Origin: an uncultured Eubacterium sp.
GTDB taxonomy: Bacteria > Bacillota > Clostridia > Oscillospirales > Acutalibacteraceae
DNA length: 61,813 bases
Reading direction: 5' to 3'
Assembly: GCA_910584985.1 (NCBI GenBank)
Contig: CAJUDJ010000010.1
Location: forward strand, 1-61,813
Under the pieces are notes generated by a model. The model did not search any database, had not been told where the DNA came from, and saw only the letters and a list, made by a program, of their open reading frames with translations. Below are positions 1 to 7,169 of this stretch, in pieces. The translations under genes were made by a program, and so were the position numbers. Every line of letters begins with the position of its first letter. Within the stretch, counting starts at the first letter, position 1.

Positions 1-1
1 T

Positions 2-631
2 ATCGTATGCCCGCTTGTGGAAGAGGGGGAAAATGATTTGAAGCCTGCCGTTCAGTATGCCGAAATGCTTTCCGAAACAGACTTCAAAGGTTATAATATC
101 GGGCTTCTTCACGGAAGAATGAAAGCGAAGGAAAAAGAGCAGGTGATGACTGCTTTTTCAGACGGTGATATAAAAATTCTGGTTTCCACCACGGTTATTG
201 AAGTTGGCGTTGATGTGCCTGCTGCAACCGTTATGGTTATTGAAAATGCCGAACGCTTCGGTCTTTCACAGCTGCACCAGCTGCGGGGAAGAGTCGGAAG
301 AGGTTCGGCCCAGTCCTACTGTATTCTGGTTTCGGACAGCAAAAGTGAAACATCACAGAACCGGCTTGCCATAATGAAGCAGTATTCGGACGGCTTTAAA
401 ATTGCCGATGAGGATCTGAAGCAGAGAGGCCCCGGCGACTTTTTCGGAAATCGCCAGCATGGTCTGCCGGATTTGAAAATTGCCGATATGCTTTCCGACA
501 CAGAAATGCTTGCCGTCTGCAGAAAGGCAGCAGATGAAATTCTTGAAAAGGATTATAACCTTGACATGCCCGAAAACAAACCACTTTCAGATGCGATTTC
601 GGATATGTTCAGAAATTCCGTTTCCAATTAA
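2..631 (+). CDS. recG: ATP-dependent DNA helicase RecG, C-terminal part (cut by window edge)
   Basis: This is the last 209 codons of RecG, the superfamily 2 helicase that remodels stalled replication forks and Holliday junctions. The reading frame is open from base 2 and begins with VCPLVEE, a conserved start of the second RecA-like helicase lobe. Motif V (STTVIEVGVDVP) and motif VI (QLRGRVGRG) are intact, and the C-terminal RecG block with DEDLKQRGPGDFFG follows. The stop at 629-631 precedes a strong hairpin terminator. The N-terminal wedge domain and the Walker motifs lie outside the window. Identity is firm because the GDFFG block distinguishes RecG from other SF2 helicases such as Mfd or PriA. 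Confidence 0.95.
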   Translation: MVCPLVEEGENDLKPAVQYAEMLSETDFKGYNIGLLHGRMKAKEKEQVMTAFSDGDIKILVSTTVIEVGVDVPAATVMVIENAERFGLSQLHQLRGRVGRGSAQSYCILVSDSKSETSQNRLAIMKQYSDGFKIADEDLKQRGPGDFFGNRQHGLPDLKIADMLSDTEMLAVCRKAADEILEKDYNLDMPENKPLSDAISDMFRNSVSN

Positions 632-637
632 ATCAAA

Positions 638-678
638 AATGAACAACGGCTTGCAGCAATGCAAGCCGTTTGTTCATT
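638..678. terminator. Bidirectional terminator between recG and the convergent XRE gene
   Basis: A near-perfect inverted repeat with arms GAACAACGGCTTGCA and TGCAAGCCGTTTGTTC around a GCAA loop has an A-run on its left and T-rich sequence on its right. It lies between the convergent recG and XRE-membrane genes and can serve both. Confidence 0.8.
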
Positions 679-688
679 CTATACCCAT

Positions 689-1885
689 TCAAATATCACC
701 GTTTTGATTTCTGCTTTTTTTAAGAATGCATATCATCCCGATTTCAAAGGAAGCAAGGCCCAGAATCATCAATACCGGATAAATAAAAAAGCTTGCCTGA
801 AACAGAAATTCCGTAATTCTGTTCCAATAAACCGTGCTTCCCTCAGGCAAACAGGTGGCAAAAATGCACAGTTCCTCATCCTCCTCATCATACAACTCAT
901 ATTCAATTACTCTGCCGTTGTTCCATTCAAATTGAATCAGATTATCGTTTGGGTCATAAACAAAGCAAGGCTCATCACTGCACACGTCAAAATAAACCTT
1001 TTCCTCTGTTTCCATAAAAGATTTGAAGGCTTCAAAATCCGTATAACGCTCGGTATAAACATCAACCCACAGATTTCCTTCTTTTTCATTATGCTGATAA
1101 ACAGCCGTTGCCGACGCAATAATAAGAATAACTGCCGAAACCGCTGCCCCCAGCAATACCTTTTTCTTAATATCTTTGCGCTGGGCTTTGGGCTTGTATA
1201 TTTCAAAAGCTACAGCCATTATAAAAATAATTTCATAAGCCATCATAATCAGAAACAGTAAATATGATTTCAATACCGAATAACCTATATCAAATTTTAC
1301 AATAAGCACAGATATGATCAATAAAAACAATCCAATAAAATAAAAGGAAAAAAACAATGCTACAACCTGCCCTTTACGGTTATATTCTTTTGCCAGCTTT
1401 CTGCTTATTTCGGCATCATTCAGATTTGAGCAATAGGAAAGATATAAAATCATAATCAAAACAAGTGCAATAAGCTCAGCCAGACCAAACAGAACGACAC
1501 CAACCAGAACATCCTTAAACAACAGGGCGGAAAACAAACCCAGCGGAATTGCCATAAACGAGCTGATAATACACGAAATAATTCTGATTCTGAGCTTATT
1601 CAGTTTCTTTTCCAATCGGGAAATAACATCATCCTCATTCTGCATTGTTGATTTTTCATCCGAAACAGATTTATCGGCCCTTTTTCCGTGAATCAGATCA
1701 TCACAGGTTATCCCAAACACATCTGCAAGAACGGGAACAAGGCTTATATCGGGTGCGCTTTCCCCTCTTTCCCAGTGGCTGACTGTTTTATCGGAAACAT
1801 TTAATTTTTCTGCCAGCTGTTTCTGGGTTATGCCTGCTTCTTTGCGAAGCTGTGCAATAAAATTCCCCATCGTATTCTGCTGCAT
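689..1885 (-). CDS. XRE-family regulator fused to a multi-pass membrane domain
   Basis: The N-terminal 65 or so residues are a Cro/C1-type helix-turn-helix (ITQKQLAEKLNVSDKTVSHWERG). Five hydrophobic segments follow at roughly residues 100-120, 125-150, 172-195, 205-230 and 240-260, then a polar, probably extracytoplasmic stretch of about 100 residues, and a last membrane segment near the C terminus. The layout suggests a DNA-binding protein tethered to the membrane that reads an outside signal, but the ligand is unknown. I start at the ATG at 1885 because AGAGG lies just upstream; an upstream ATG at 1903 would place that Shine-Dalgarno inside the coding region. It is convergent with recG and shows no obvious target operon. 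Confidence 0.85.
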   Translation of the reverse strand: MQQNTMGNFIAQLRKEAGITQKQLAEKLNVSDKTVSHWERGESAPDISLVPVLADVFGITCDDLIHGKRADKSVSDEKSTMQNEDDVISRLEKKLNKLRIRIISCIISSFMAIPLGLFSALLFKDVLVGVVLFGLAELIALVLIMILYLSYCSNLNDAEISRKLAKEYNRKGQVVALFFSFYFIGLFLLIISVLIVKFDIGYSVLKSYLLFLIMMAYEIIFIMAVAFEIYKPKAQRKDIKKKVLLGAAVSAVILIIASATAVYQHNEKEGNLWVDVYTERYTDFEAFKSFMETEEKVYFDVCSDEPCFVYDPNDNLIQFEWNNGRVIEYELYDEEDEELCIFATCLPEGSTVYWNRITEFLFQASFFIYPVLMILGLASFEIGMICILKKSRNQNGDI

Positions 1886-1906
1886 AAAAATACCTCTTTT
1901 CAAAAT

Positions 1907-1941
1907 AATACTTTCTACAATTCAATTATAAAAAAAGTATT
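1907..1941. promoter_or_regulatory. Inverted repeat upstream of the XRE-membrane gene (possible operator)
   Basis: AATACTTT at 1907-1914 is repeated inverted as AAAGTATT at 1934-1941, 22 bases upstream of the start codon. XRE regulators commonly bind such repeats in their own promoters. No clear -35/-10 pair was assigned, so this is inference from symmetry and position. Confidence 0.4.
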
Positions 1942-1997
1942 CTGATAAATCCACCCGCAAGGCAGCGAATTACTCTCACTTTCTGAGAATTAAGAAA

Positions 1998-2039
1998 AAG
2001 CCGAAGGATATGGTTTATAAAATCATATCTTTCGGCTTG
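1998..2039 (-). terminator. Terminator of the PASTA pseudokinase gene
   Basis: AAGCCGAAAGATATG pairs with CATATCCTTCGGCTT on the minus strand, followed by TTTTTCTT. It lies about 25 bases after the stop codon of the pseudokinase gene. Confidence 0.75.
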
Positions 2040-2064
2040 TGTTTATTGTAATATGAATTTATCA

Positions 2065-3717
2065 TTATTGTTCTGCCGCCGGCTTTTCCGGCTCCGGCTC
2101 TGTTACCTGCTCACCGTAAACCTGAATCATCACTTCATCGCCTTTGGCAACGGCTTCTCCTGCTGCAGGTGCCATTCCGCCTCTTTTTCTTACAGTGTCC
2201 GGCTTATCATTATCTGTGTTATACACAGTTACAACTGTAACCTTAAGGCCCAGATCCTCAAGCTTTTTAACAGCCTCGTCCCTGTCAAGACCACCCACAT
2301 CTATAATCTGCACGGTTTCTATTCCTTTGCTTACCGTCAGAATAATTGCTGTTCCCTGATCAACCTCTGTATTTGCCTCCACACTCTGTGCAAAAACAAT
2401 GCCTGCTTCCACATCCTTGGAATATTCCTCTTTAAAGGTGATGGAAAACTGCAGATTCCACGAGGCCTGATTTTTTATATCCTCCTCCGTATAACCTGCC
2501 TTACAGAAATCGGGAACCGTATATTTTGCGGACTGCGAGGTGGAAGGATCGGTTGGCACTTCACGCGAACCGCTTAATTTAACAATGCAGAAAACAGCTG
2601 TTGCAATAATGATAACCGCTGCAATCACAGCTGTAATGATAATTATTTTCTTTTTATCATGATTGTCTTTCTTCTCGGGCAGCAGTTCCTCTTTCTTTTC
2701 TTCCTTGTCTTCATTTACAGAAGCGGCAGGCGCAGTTGCGGCATTTGCCACAACAGACGGAGCAGCAGAAAGAAGCTCCCTGAAATCATCAACGCTCTGT
2801 ATTCTGTTTTCGGGATAAATCTGAAGCCCGCCGCCGAGAGCCCTGATAACATGGGCAGGAATTTTTTCGGCAATACTGTTCGGAATCATTAGCTTATCAT
2901 TGATTTCCCTTGCAGGTGCATCCGGCGGATTTGTGCCGACCAAGGCTCTGTAAATGCAGGCGGAAAATGCATATATATCTGTTGCCGGACATATTTTATG
3001 ATTATTATTATACTGTTCCAGTGCCGTATATCCGGGAGCAGCCTGAAAACCGAGTTCACTTGAAGACGTGCAGCATTCACTGATGCAGAAGCCTGCAAGG
3101 CGCACCTTTCCATCCCTGCAAAGCACAAGATTATCCGGATTGATTCCGCCGTGAATAATGCCATTTTCGTGAAGTGCTTCAATGGTGGTAAGAATCGGCA
3201 TAAACATAAGCCTTGCCTTATCCCACAGAATATGATTATCCGTATTTCTAATCAAAAAATCACGAAGCGAAACGCTGTCTATCTTTTCACAAACGGCATA
3301 CGCCGTTTCATTCTGTTCAAAAATATCAAGAACGGGAATAACAGCTGAAAGTGAATTCAGCCCCTTCAGCGTTTTCCAAAGCTTTATGAATGAATTTTTA
3401 TAGGCGGAAAAATTTTTTCTGAAGCGTTCCCTTACATGAACATCATTGTTTCCCTCAAGGCGGTTGCAGATGCCCTTGGGCAGAAATTCACGCATGGTGA
3501 TAACTGCCTGCCTTTCCGTGTCATATCCGATATAAGTTACAGAATCGCTTTCTTTTGCAATCACATTGCCCACAACATATCTTTCTGCCAGCACGGTTCT
3601 GCGGGAAAGGAAAAGCGAATCTGCAAATGAATCATTGTCAAAGCCACAGTTTCTGCAGATGCTGCCTGCCGTAAGCGGTTCAAAACAATTCATACATAAA
3701 TTATCAGTAAAGCCCAT
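2065..3717 (-). CDS. Membrane-anchored PASTA-domain pseudokinase with N-terminal zinc ribbon
   Basis: 550 residues. Order: a zinc-ribbon knuckle (CMNC at 8-11, CRNC at 19-22), a Ser/Thr-kinase-like domain (about 38-320), a low-complexity linker, one membrane helix (about 358-382), then two extracellular PASTA-like repeats. The scaffold resembles PrkC/PknB, the muropeptide-sensing kinases. However, all three catalytic signatures are lost: the VAIK lysine is Arg (ITMREFLP), the HRD loop reads HGGINPDN, and DFG reads GFC. It is therefore probably a pseudokinase or scaffold responding to wall fragments. GGAGG sits 6 bases before the ATG. It is divergent from the YhaM-like gene with its own promoter. 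The extracellular half ends in a Glu/Pro-rich tail. Confidence 0.85.
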   Translation of the reverse strand: MGFTDNLCMNCFEPLTAGSICRNCGFDNDSFADSLFLSRRTVLAERYVVGNVIAKESDSVTYIGYDTERQAVITMREFLPKGICNRLEGNNDVHVRERFRKNFSAYKNSFIKLWKTLKGLNSLSAVIPVLDIFEQNETAYAVCEKIDSVSLRDFLIRNTDNHILWDKARLMFMPILTTIEALHENGIIHGGINPDNLVLCRDGKVRLAGFCISECCTSSSELGFQAAPGYTALEQYNNNHKICPATDIYAFSACIYRALVGTNPPDAPAREINDKLMIPNSIAEKIPAHVIRALGGGLQIYPENRIQSVDDFRELLSAAPSVVANAATAPAASVNEDKEEKKEELLPEKKDNHDKKKIIIITAVIAAVIIIATAVFCIVKLSGSREVPTDPSTSQSAKYTVPDFCKAGYTEEDIKNQASWNLQFSITFKEEYSKDVEAGIVFAQSVEANTEVDQGTAIILTVSKGIETVQIIDVGGLDRDEAVKKLEDLGLKVTVVTVYNTDNDKPDTVRKRGGMAPAAGEAVAKGDEVMIQVYGEQVTEPEPEKPAAEQ

Positions 3718-3748
3718 TTTTTGCCTCCGGATATATTAATACTTATAT

Positions 3749-3777
3749 AGTTTATCAAGGTGAATTGTATTTGTCAA
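3749..3777 (-). promoter_or_regulatory. Promoter of the pseudokinase gene
   Basis: On the minus strand TTGACA (3777-3772), a 17-base spacer and TAAACT (3754-3749) lie 32 bases before the start codon. Confidence 0.6.
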
Positions 3778-3808
3778 GGAAAGTAAGGTATACAAAATGT
3801 TAAATTAT

Positions 3809-3837
3809 TTGCTTTAAAACAATTTATAGTATATAAT
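3809..3837 (+). promoter_or_regulatory. Promoter of the YhaM-like/prmA/hydrolase operon
   Basis: TTGCTT (3809-3814), a 17-base spacer and TATAAT (3832-3837) lie about 30 bases before the first gene of the operon. Confidence 0.6.
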
Positions 3838-3868
3838 GAATTATTGAAAATATTACGAGGTGAAAAAA

Positions 3869-4834
3869 ATGAATTTTAAAACTTTGCCGAACGGCCTTTG
3901 CGATGGCTTTGTTATACTGAAAAAATGTGAAGAAAAAAATGCAAAAAACGGTTCTGTTTATCTTGATCTTGTTCTTGCAGACAAGGATGGGGAAATTCCC
4001 GCAAAGCTCTGGGATTATAAAGGCGAGGGGCTGTTTGAGACAGAGATGATTGTTAAGGTTAGAGGAACGATAGAACAGTACAACGGCAGGGACCAGTTCA
4101 GAATTATGCAGATACGCCCCGTTTCCTCTTCGGATGATTATAATATGGCAGACCTTGTGCCTGCAAGCGAAACAGGCGGCGAGCAGATTTATGATATGCT
4201 GCTCAGGCGCGTAAATGCCTTTCAGGATGAAAACCTTAAAAATATCGTTCTTGAAATTATGAAAGATAGAAAGGAACTGCTTGTCAGCTGCCCTGCGGCA
4301 TTCCGCCTTCATCACGCCATGCTGGGCGGGCTTATGCTGCACACCATTTCCATTGTAAGAATGGCGGAGGAAATCTGCAGAATTTATCCGAACATAGATA
4401 AGGAACTGCTGCTTGCGGGCGCAATTCTGCACGATGCGGCAAAAACATGGGAATTCAATTTAAGCCAGACGGGGCTTGTTAAAGGCTACAGCACAGAGGG
4501 CGAGCTTATCGGACATCTTGTAAAAGGTGCAATGTATGTTGAAAAGGCAGCAGAAAAGCTTGGCATTCAGGACGAAAAGGTTACACTGCTTCAGCATATG
4601 ATTTTAAGCCATCACGGCATTCCCGAATATGGTTCACCCGTCAGGCCGATGTTTCTTGAGGCCGAAATTCTTTCCTCGCTTGACTCGCTTGACGCCGCCA
4701 TTTTTGAAATAAACAGCGCTGCAGGCAAGGTTGAGCCCGGAAAATTTACGGACAGGCAGTGGGCGCTTGACAACAGAAAGCTTTATAACCATGGCCTTAA
4801 ATCCACACAACACAAAGTAAACCTTGGAGAATAA
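3869..4834 (+). CDS. OB-fold/HD-domain 3'-5' exoribonuclease, YhaM-like
   Basis: The N-terminal 90 residues form an OB-fold nucleic-acid-binding domain (IPAKLWDYKG, VRGTIEQYNGRDQFRI). An HD phosphohydrolase domain follows with metal ligands in LHHAMLGGLMLHT, LLAGAILHDAAK, HLVKG and LSHHG. This architecture is that of YhaM, a 3'-5' exonuclease acting on RNA and single-stranded DNA in Gram-positive bacteria. At about 321 residues it matches the family length. I start at the ATG at 3869, eight bases after GAGG; a GTG at 3860 is in frame but overlaps that Shine-Dalgarno. It is the first gene of a tight operon, with prmA starting 2 bases after its stop. Confidence 0.88.
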   Translation: MNFKTLPNGLCDGFVILKKCEEKNAKNGSVYLDLVLADKDGEIPAKLWDYKGEGLFETEMIVKVRGTIEQYNGRDQFRIMQIRPVSSSDDYNMADLVPASETGGEQIYDMLLRRVNAFQDENLKNIVLEIMKDRKELLVSCPAAFRLHHAMLGGLMLHTISIVRMAEEICRIYPNIDKELLLAGAILHDAAKTWEFNLSQTGLVKGYSTEGELIGHLVKGAMYVEKAAEKLGIQDEKVTLLQHMILSHHGIPEYGSPVRPMFLEAEILSSLDSLDAAIFEINSAAGKVEPGKFTDRQWALDNRKLYNHGLKSTQHKVNLGE

Positions 4835-4836
4835 GT

Positions 4837-5775
4837 ATGGAAAACATATCTGAAATATGGACGGAAATTTCAATCACGGTTTCAACGGAAAATATCGAAA
4901 CGGCCGGAAATATTGCCAATATGGTGGTGCCTTACGGCATTTATATAGAGGATTATTCCGCTCTGGAGGAGGATGCTGCCGAAATATCACACTATGATTT
5001 TATAGACAGTGCCCTTTTAAACAAGGACAGAACAAAGGGAATCATTCATGTGTATGTGAATCCGCATGAAAATCCGCTGGAGGCGGCCTCTTTTATAACC
5101 GAACGTCTGAACTGTGAAAACATAGAACACGAAATCCGAATTGCAGACTGCAGCGCTCAGGACTGGGTAAACAACTGGAAGCAGTATTTTCACGCAATGC
5201 CGATAGGAGAAAAACTTCTTATCCGGCCTGTGTGGGAACAGGAATACGATGCCTGCGGCAGAACCGTGCTGCATATTGAGCCCGGCCTTGCCTTCGGAAC
5301 AGGAAGCCATCCCACAACAAAGCTTTGCCTGGAAACACTGGAAAAATATATTAACCAAAATTCAAATGTGCTTGATATTGGCTGCGGCAGCGGTATTCTT
5401 TCCATTGCAGCTCTGCTGCTTGGCGCAAAATCCGCCTTTGGTGTGGACATAGATAAGCTGGCAGTGAAAACAGCCCTTGCAAATGCAGAGGAAAACGGCT
5501 TTAAGCCCCCTGTTTTCAACGCTGTGCACGGCAATCTTTCCGATAAAGTAAACGGCAGATACAATATTATTGTTGCAAATATCGTTGCGGATATTATTAT
5601 ACAGTTCAACAAAGAAGTAAGCCGGTTTCTTGAGGACGGCGGCATATATATTACAGGCGGAATTATAAATGCAAGAAAAGATGAGGTAATTGCATCATTT
5701 GCGGAAAACGGCTTTGAAATTCTTGAAAATTATGAGGAAAAGGACTGGAATGTTTTTGTTTGCAAAAGGAGATAA
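4837..5775 (+). CDS. prmA: Ribosomal protein L11 methyltransferase PrmA
   Basis: PrmA uses S-adenosylmethionine to methylate ribosomal protein L11. The N-terminal substrate-recognition domain (about 1-110) leads through DWVNNWKQYF and IEPGLAFGTGSHPTT to the Rossmann core with motif I LDIGCGSG. The adenine-contact motif appears as VDID, and VANIVADI is the family version of the catalytic-loop motif. Length (312) is standard. Translation is likely coupled to the upstream gene, whose last codons carry the GGAG Shine-Dalgarno. A hydrolase gene follows after 3 bases. In many Firmicutes prmA lies beside dnaJ or rsmE; here it is instead in a nuclease-prmA-hydrolase operon. Confidence 0.95.
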   Translation: MENISEIWTEISITVSTENIETAGNIANMVVPYGIYIEDYSALEEDAAEISHYDFIDSALLNKDRTKGIIHVYVNPHENPLEAASFITERLNCENIEHEIRIADCSAQDWVNNWKQYFHAMPIGEKLLIRPVWEQEYDACGRTVLHIEPGLAFGTGSHPTTKLCLETLEKYINQNSNVLDIGCGSGILSIAALLLGAKSAFGVDIDKLAVKTALANAEENGFKPPVFNAVHGNLSDKVNGRYNIIVANIVADIIIQFNKEVSRFLEDGGIYITGGIINARKDEVIASFAENGFEILENYEEKDWNVFVCKRR

Positions 5776-5778
5776 ATT

Positions 5779-6741
5779 ATGAAAACTTTTTTTATTGCAT
5801 TTATAATTACAGCAGCTGTTATCCTTCTTCTGCTCTTCATTCTGTGCGGATTTATTTACAATCAGCTTGTGTGGCGGAAAACCGTTAAAATACCTGCATT
5901 TATTACAAATTTAATTGCGGGAAACAATATGCCCGATGCATACACAAAGGCAAACATGGAAGCCGAAAAAAAGCTTCTTTCCCTGCCGATTAGCGAAATT
6001 CCAATGAATGCGCCGGACGGAGAACGCCTGATTGCCAGAGTGCTTGTGCCCGAAAAAAGCAACGGACGGCTTATTCTCGCCTGCCACGGTGCAAGAAGCT
6101 GGGGAATCGGCGAATTTGCACTGATTTCACATTATTTATATAAAAACGGCTACACGCTGATTATGCCCGATCACCGTGGCTGCGGAAACAGCGGCGGAAA
6201 ATATATGGGCTACGGCACACACGAATCAAAAGATACATTTCTTTGGGTGAATTACGCAAAACAGCATTTTCCTGGTCTGGATATATTCCTGCTTGGTGTA
6301 TCCATGGGCGGTGCAACCGTGCTTATGATGAGCCCTGCGGCAAATGACAGTGCAATAAAAGGCATCATTGCAGACTGTTCCTATACATCTGCATGGGAGG
6401 AATTTTCCTATCAGCTGAAAACATCTTTTCATATGCCCGATTTTCCGATTCTGCACATCTGCAGCCTTTACAGCAAAATCATAACAGGTTATTCCTTTAA
6501 AGATGCTTCGCCGCTTGAAGCTGTTAAAGAAGCAAAAAAACCTATTTTATTTATCCACGGCGGAAAAGATGATTTTGTGCCGACCTATATGGAAAAAATC
6601 CTTTATGATGCCTGCTGCACAAAAAAGGAAATGATTACCGTTGACAATGCCGTGCATGCAAGAAGCTATTACACAGATCCGGCAGTATACGAAAAGGCAA
6701 TAGAAAGCTTTATGGATAAATACAGCAGAATACATAAGTAA
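5779..6741 (+). CDS. Membrane-anchored alpha/beta hydrolase
   Basis: An N-terminal hydrophobic helix (about residues 4-28) acts as an uncleaved anchor and is followed by an alpha/beta-hydrolase fold. The nucleophile elbow is GVSMGG; the acid is probably the Asp of GGKDDFVP and the histidine that of AVHARSYY. The oxyanion region reads CHGARSWG and the DHRGCGNSGG strand is typical of the family (COG1073 type). The substrate cannot be deduced; esterase or peptidase roles are possible. AGGAG precedes the ATG by 8 bases. It is the last gene of the operon and is followed by a terminator. Confidence 0.85.
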   Translation: MKTFFIAFIITAAVILLLLFILCGFIYNQLVWRKTVKIPAFITNLIAGNNMPDAYTKANMEAEKKLLSLPISEIPMNAPDGERLIARVLVPEKSNGRLILACHGARSWGIGEFALISHYLYKNGYTLIMPDHRGCGNSGGKYMGYGTHESKDTFLWVNYAKQHFPGLDIFLLGVSMGGATVLMMSPAANDSAIKGIIADCSYTSAWEEFSYQLKTSFHMPDFPILHICSLYSKIITGYSFKDASPLEAVKEAKKPILFIHGGKDDFVPTYMEKILYDACCTKKEMITVDNAVHARSYYTDPAVYEKAIESFMDKYSRIHK

Positions 6742-6746
6742 TTTCT

Positions 6747-6779
6747 CACCTGTGGTTTGAATGCCGCAGGTGTTTTTTA
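6747..6779 (+). terminator. Terminator after the hydrolase gene
   Basis: CACCTGTGG and CCGCAGGTG pair around a short loop, followed by TTTTTTATTTTTATTT. It ends the YhaM-like/prmA/hydrolase operon. Confidence 0.8.
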
Positions 6780-6788
6780 TTTTTATTT

Positions 6789-6838
6789 AGTAAATATATT
6801 TATTAATTTGAATAGTAAATATTTTTACTTGATACAAT
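6789..6838 (+). promoter_or_regulatory. Promoter with two palindromic operator-like sites before the small XRE gene
   Basis: AGTAAATATTTTTACT (6814-6829) is a near-perfect palindrome next to the -10-like TACAAT (6833-6838). A second, weaker copy, AGTAAATATATTTATT, lies at 6789-6804. Two related palindromes in front of a tiny XRE repressor suggest cooperative autoregulation. Confidence 0.5.
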
Positions 6839-6856
6839 ACCCTTGAGGTGTTGATT

Positions 6857-7063
6857 TTGACATACTGCAAAAGGATACGCGATCTGCGTGAGGATCATGA
6901 TAAAACGCAGACGGATATTGCAAAACTTCTGAATACATCGCAAACTATGTATGCCAGATATGAACGCGGTGCAAACGAGCTTCCCGTCCGGCATCTTATA
7001 ACGCTTGCCGAATATTATCATGTTACAACAGATTATATTCTCGGCCTTACGGATAAAATGTAA
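6857..7063 (+). CDS. Small XRE-family repressor (68 aa)
   Basis: The whole protein is one Cro/C1 helix-turn-helix: RIRDLRED, TQTDIAKLLNTSQTMYARYERG, then the closing TTDYILGLTDKM. It is a paralogue of the 69-residue protein at 56930-57139, which shares RIRDLRED, the helix spacing and TTDYILGLTD. I choose the TTG start at 6857 because it is 6 bases after GAGGTG and aligns with the ATG start of the paralogue; GTG 6848 and TTG 6851 are alternatives. The palindromes in its promoter suggest autorepression. No partner gene is apparent, as convergent thrS follows. Confidence 0.8.
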   Translation: MTYCKRIRDLREDHDKTQTDIAKLLNTSQTMYARYERGANELPVRHLITLAEYYHVTTDYILGLTDKM

Positions 7064-7070
7064 ATAAATT

Positions 7071-7105
7071 AAATCCCTGTTCAATACAGAATTGAACAGG
7101 GATTT
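7071..7105 (+). terminator. Terminator of the small XRE gene
   Basis: AAATCCCTGTTCA and TGAACAGGGATTT form a 13-bp perfect stem with an 9-base loop just after the stop codon. Confidence 0.75.
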
Positions 7106-7126
7106 ATACTTTTCTGAAAAATAACA

Positions 7127-7164
7127 AGAAAGGGTACTCCGCAACGCAAAGGAACACCCTTTCT
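7127..7164 (-). terminator. Terminator of thrS
   Basis: On the minus strand AGAAAGGGTGTTCC pairs with GGAGTACCCTTTCT (one mismatch and wobble), then TTGTTATTTTT. It begins 6 bases after the thrS stop. Confidence 0.75.
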
Positions 7165-7169
7165 GATTT

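Noticed and set aside
659..1261. 200-codon plus-strand ORF opposite the XRE-membrane gene
   Set aside because: Antisense shadow of a clearly coding minus-strand gene; no ribosome site and no family resemblance.
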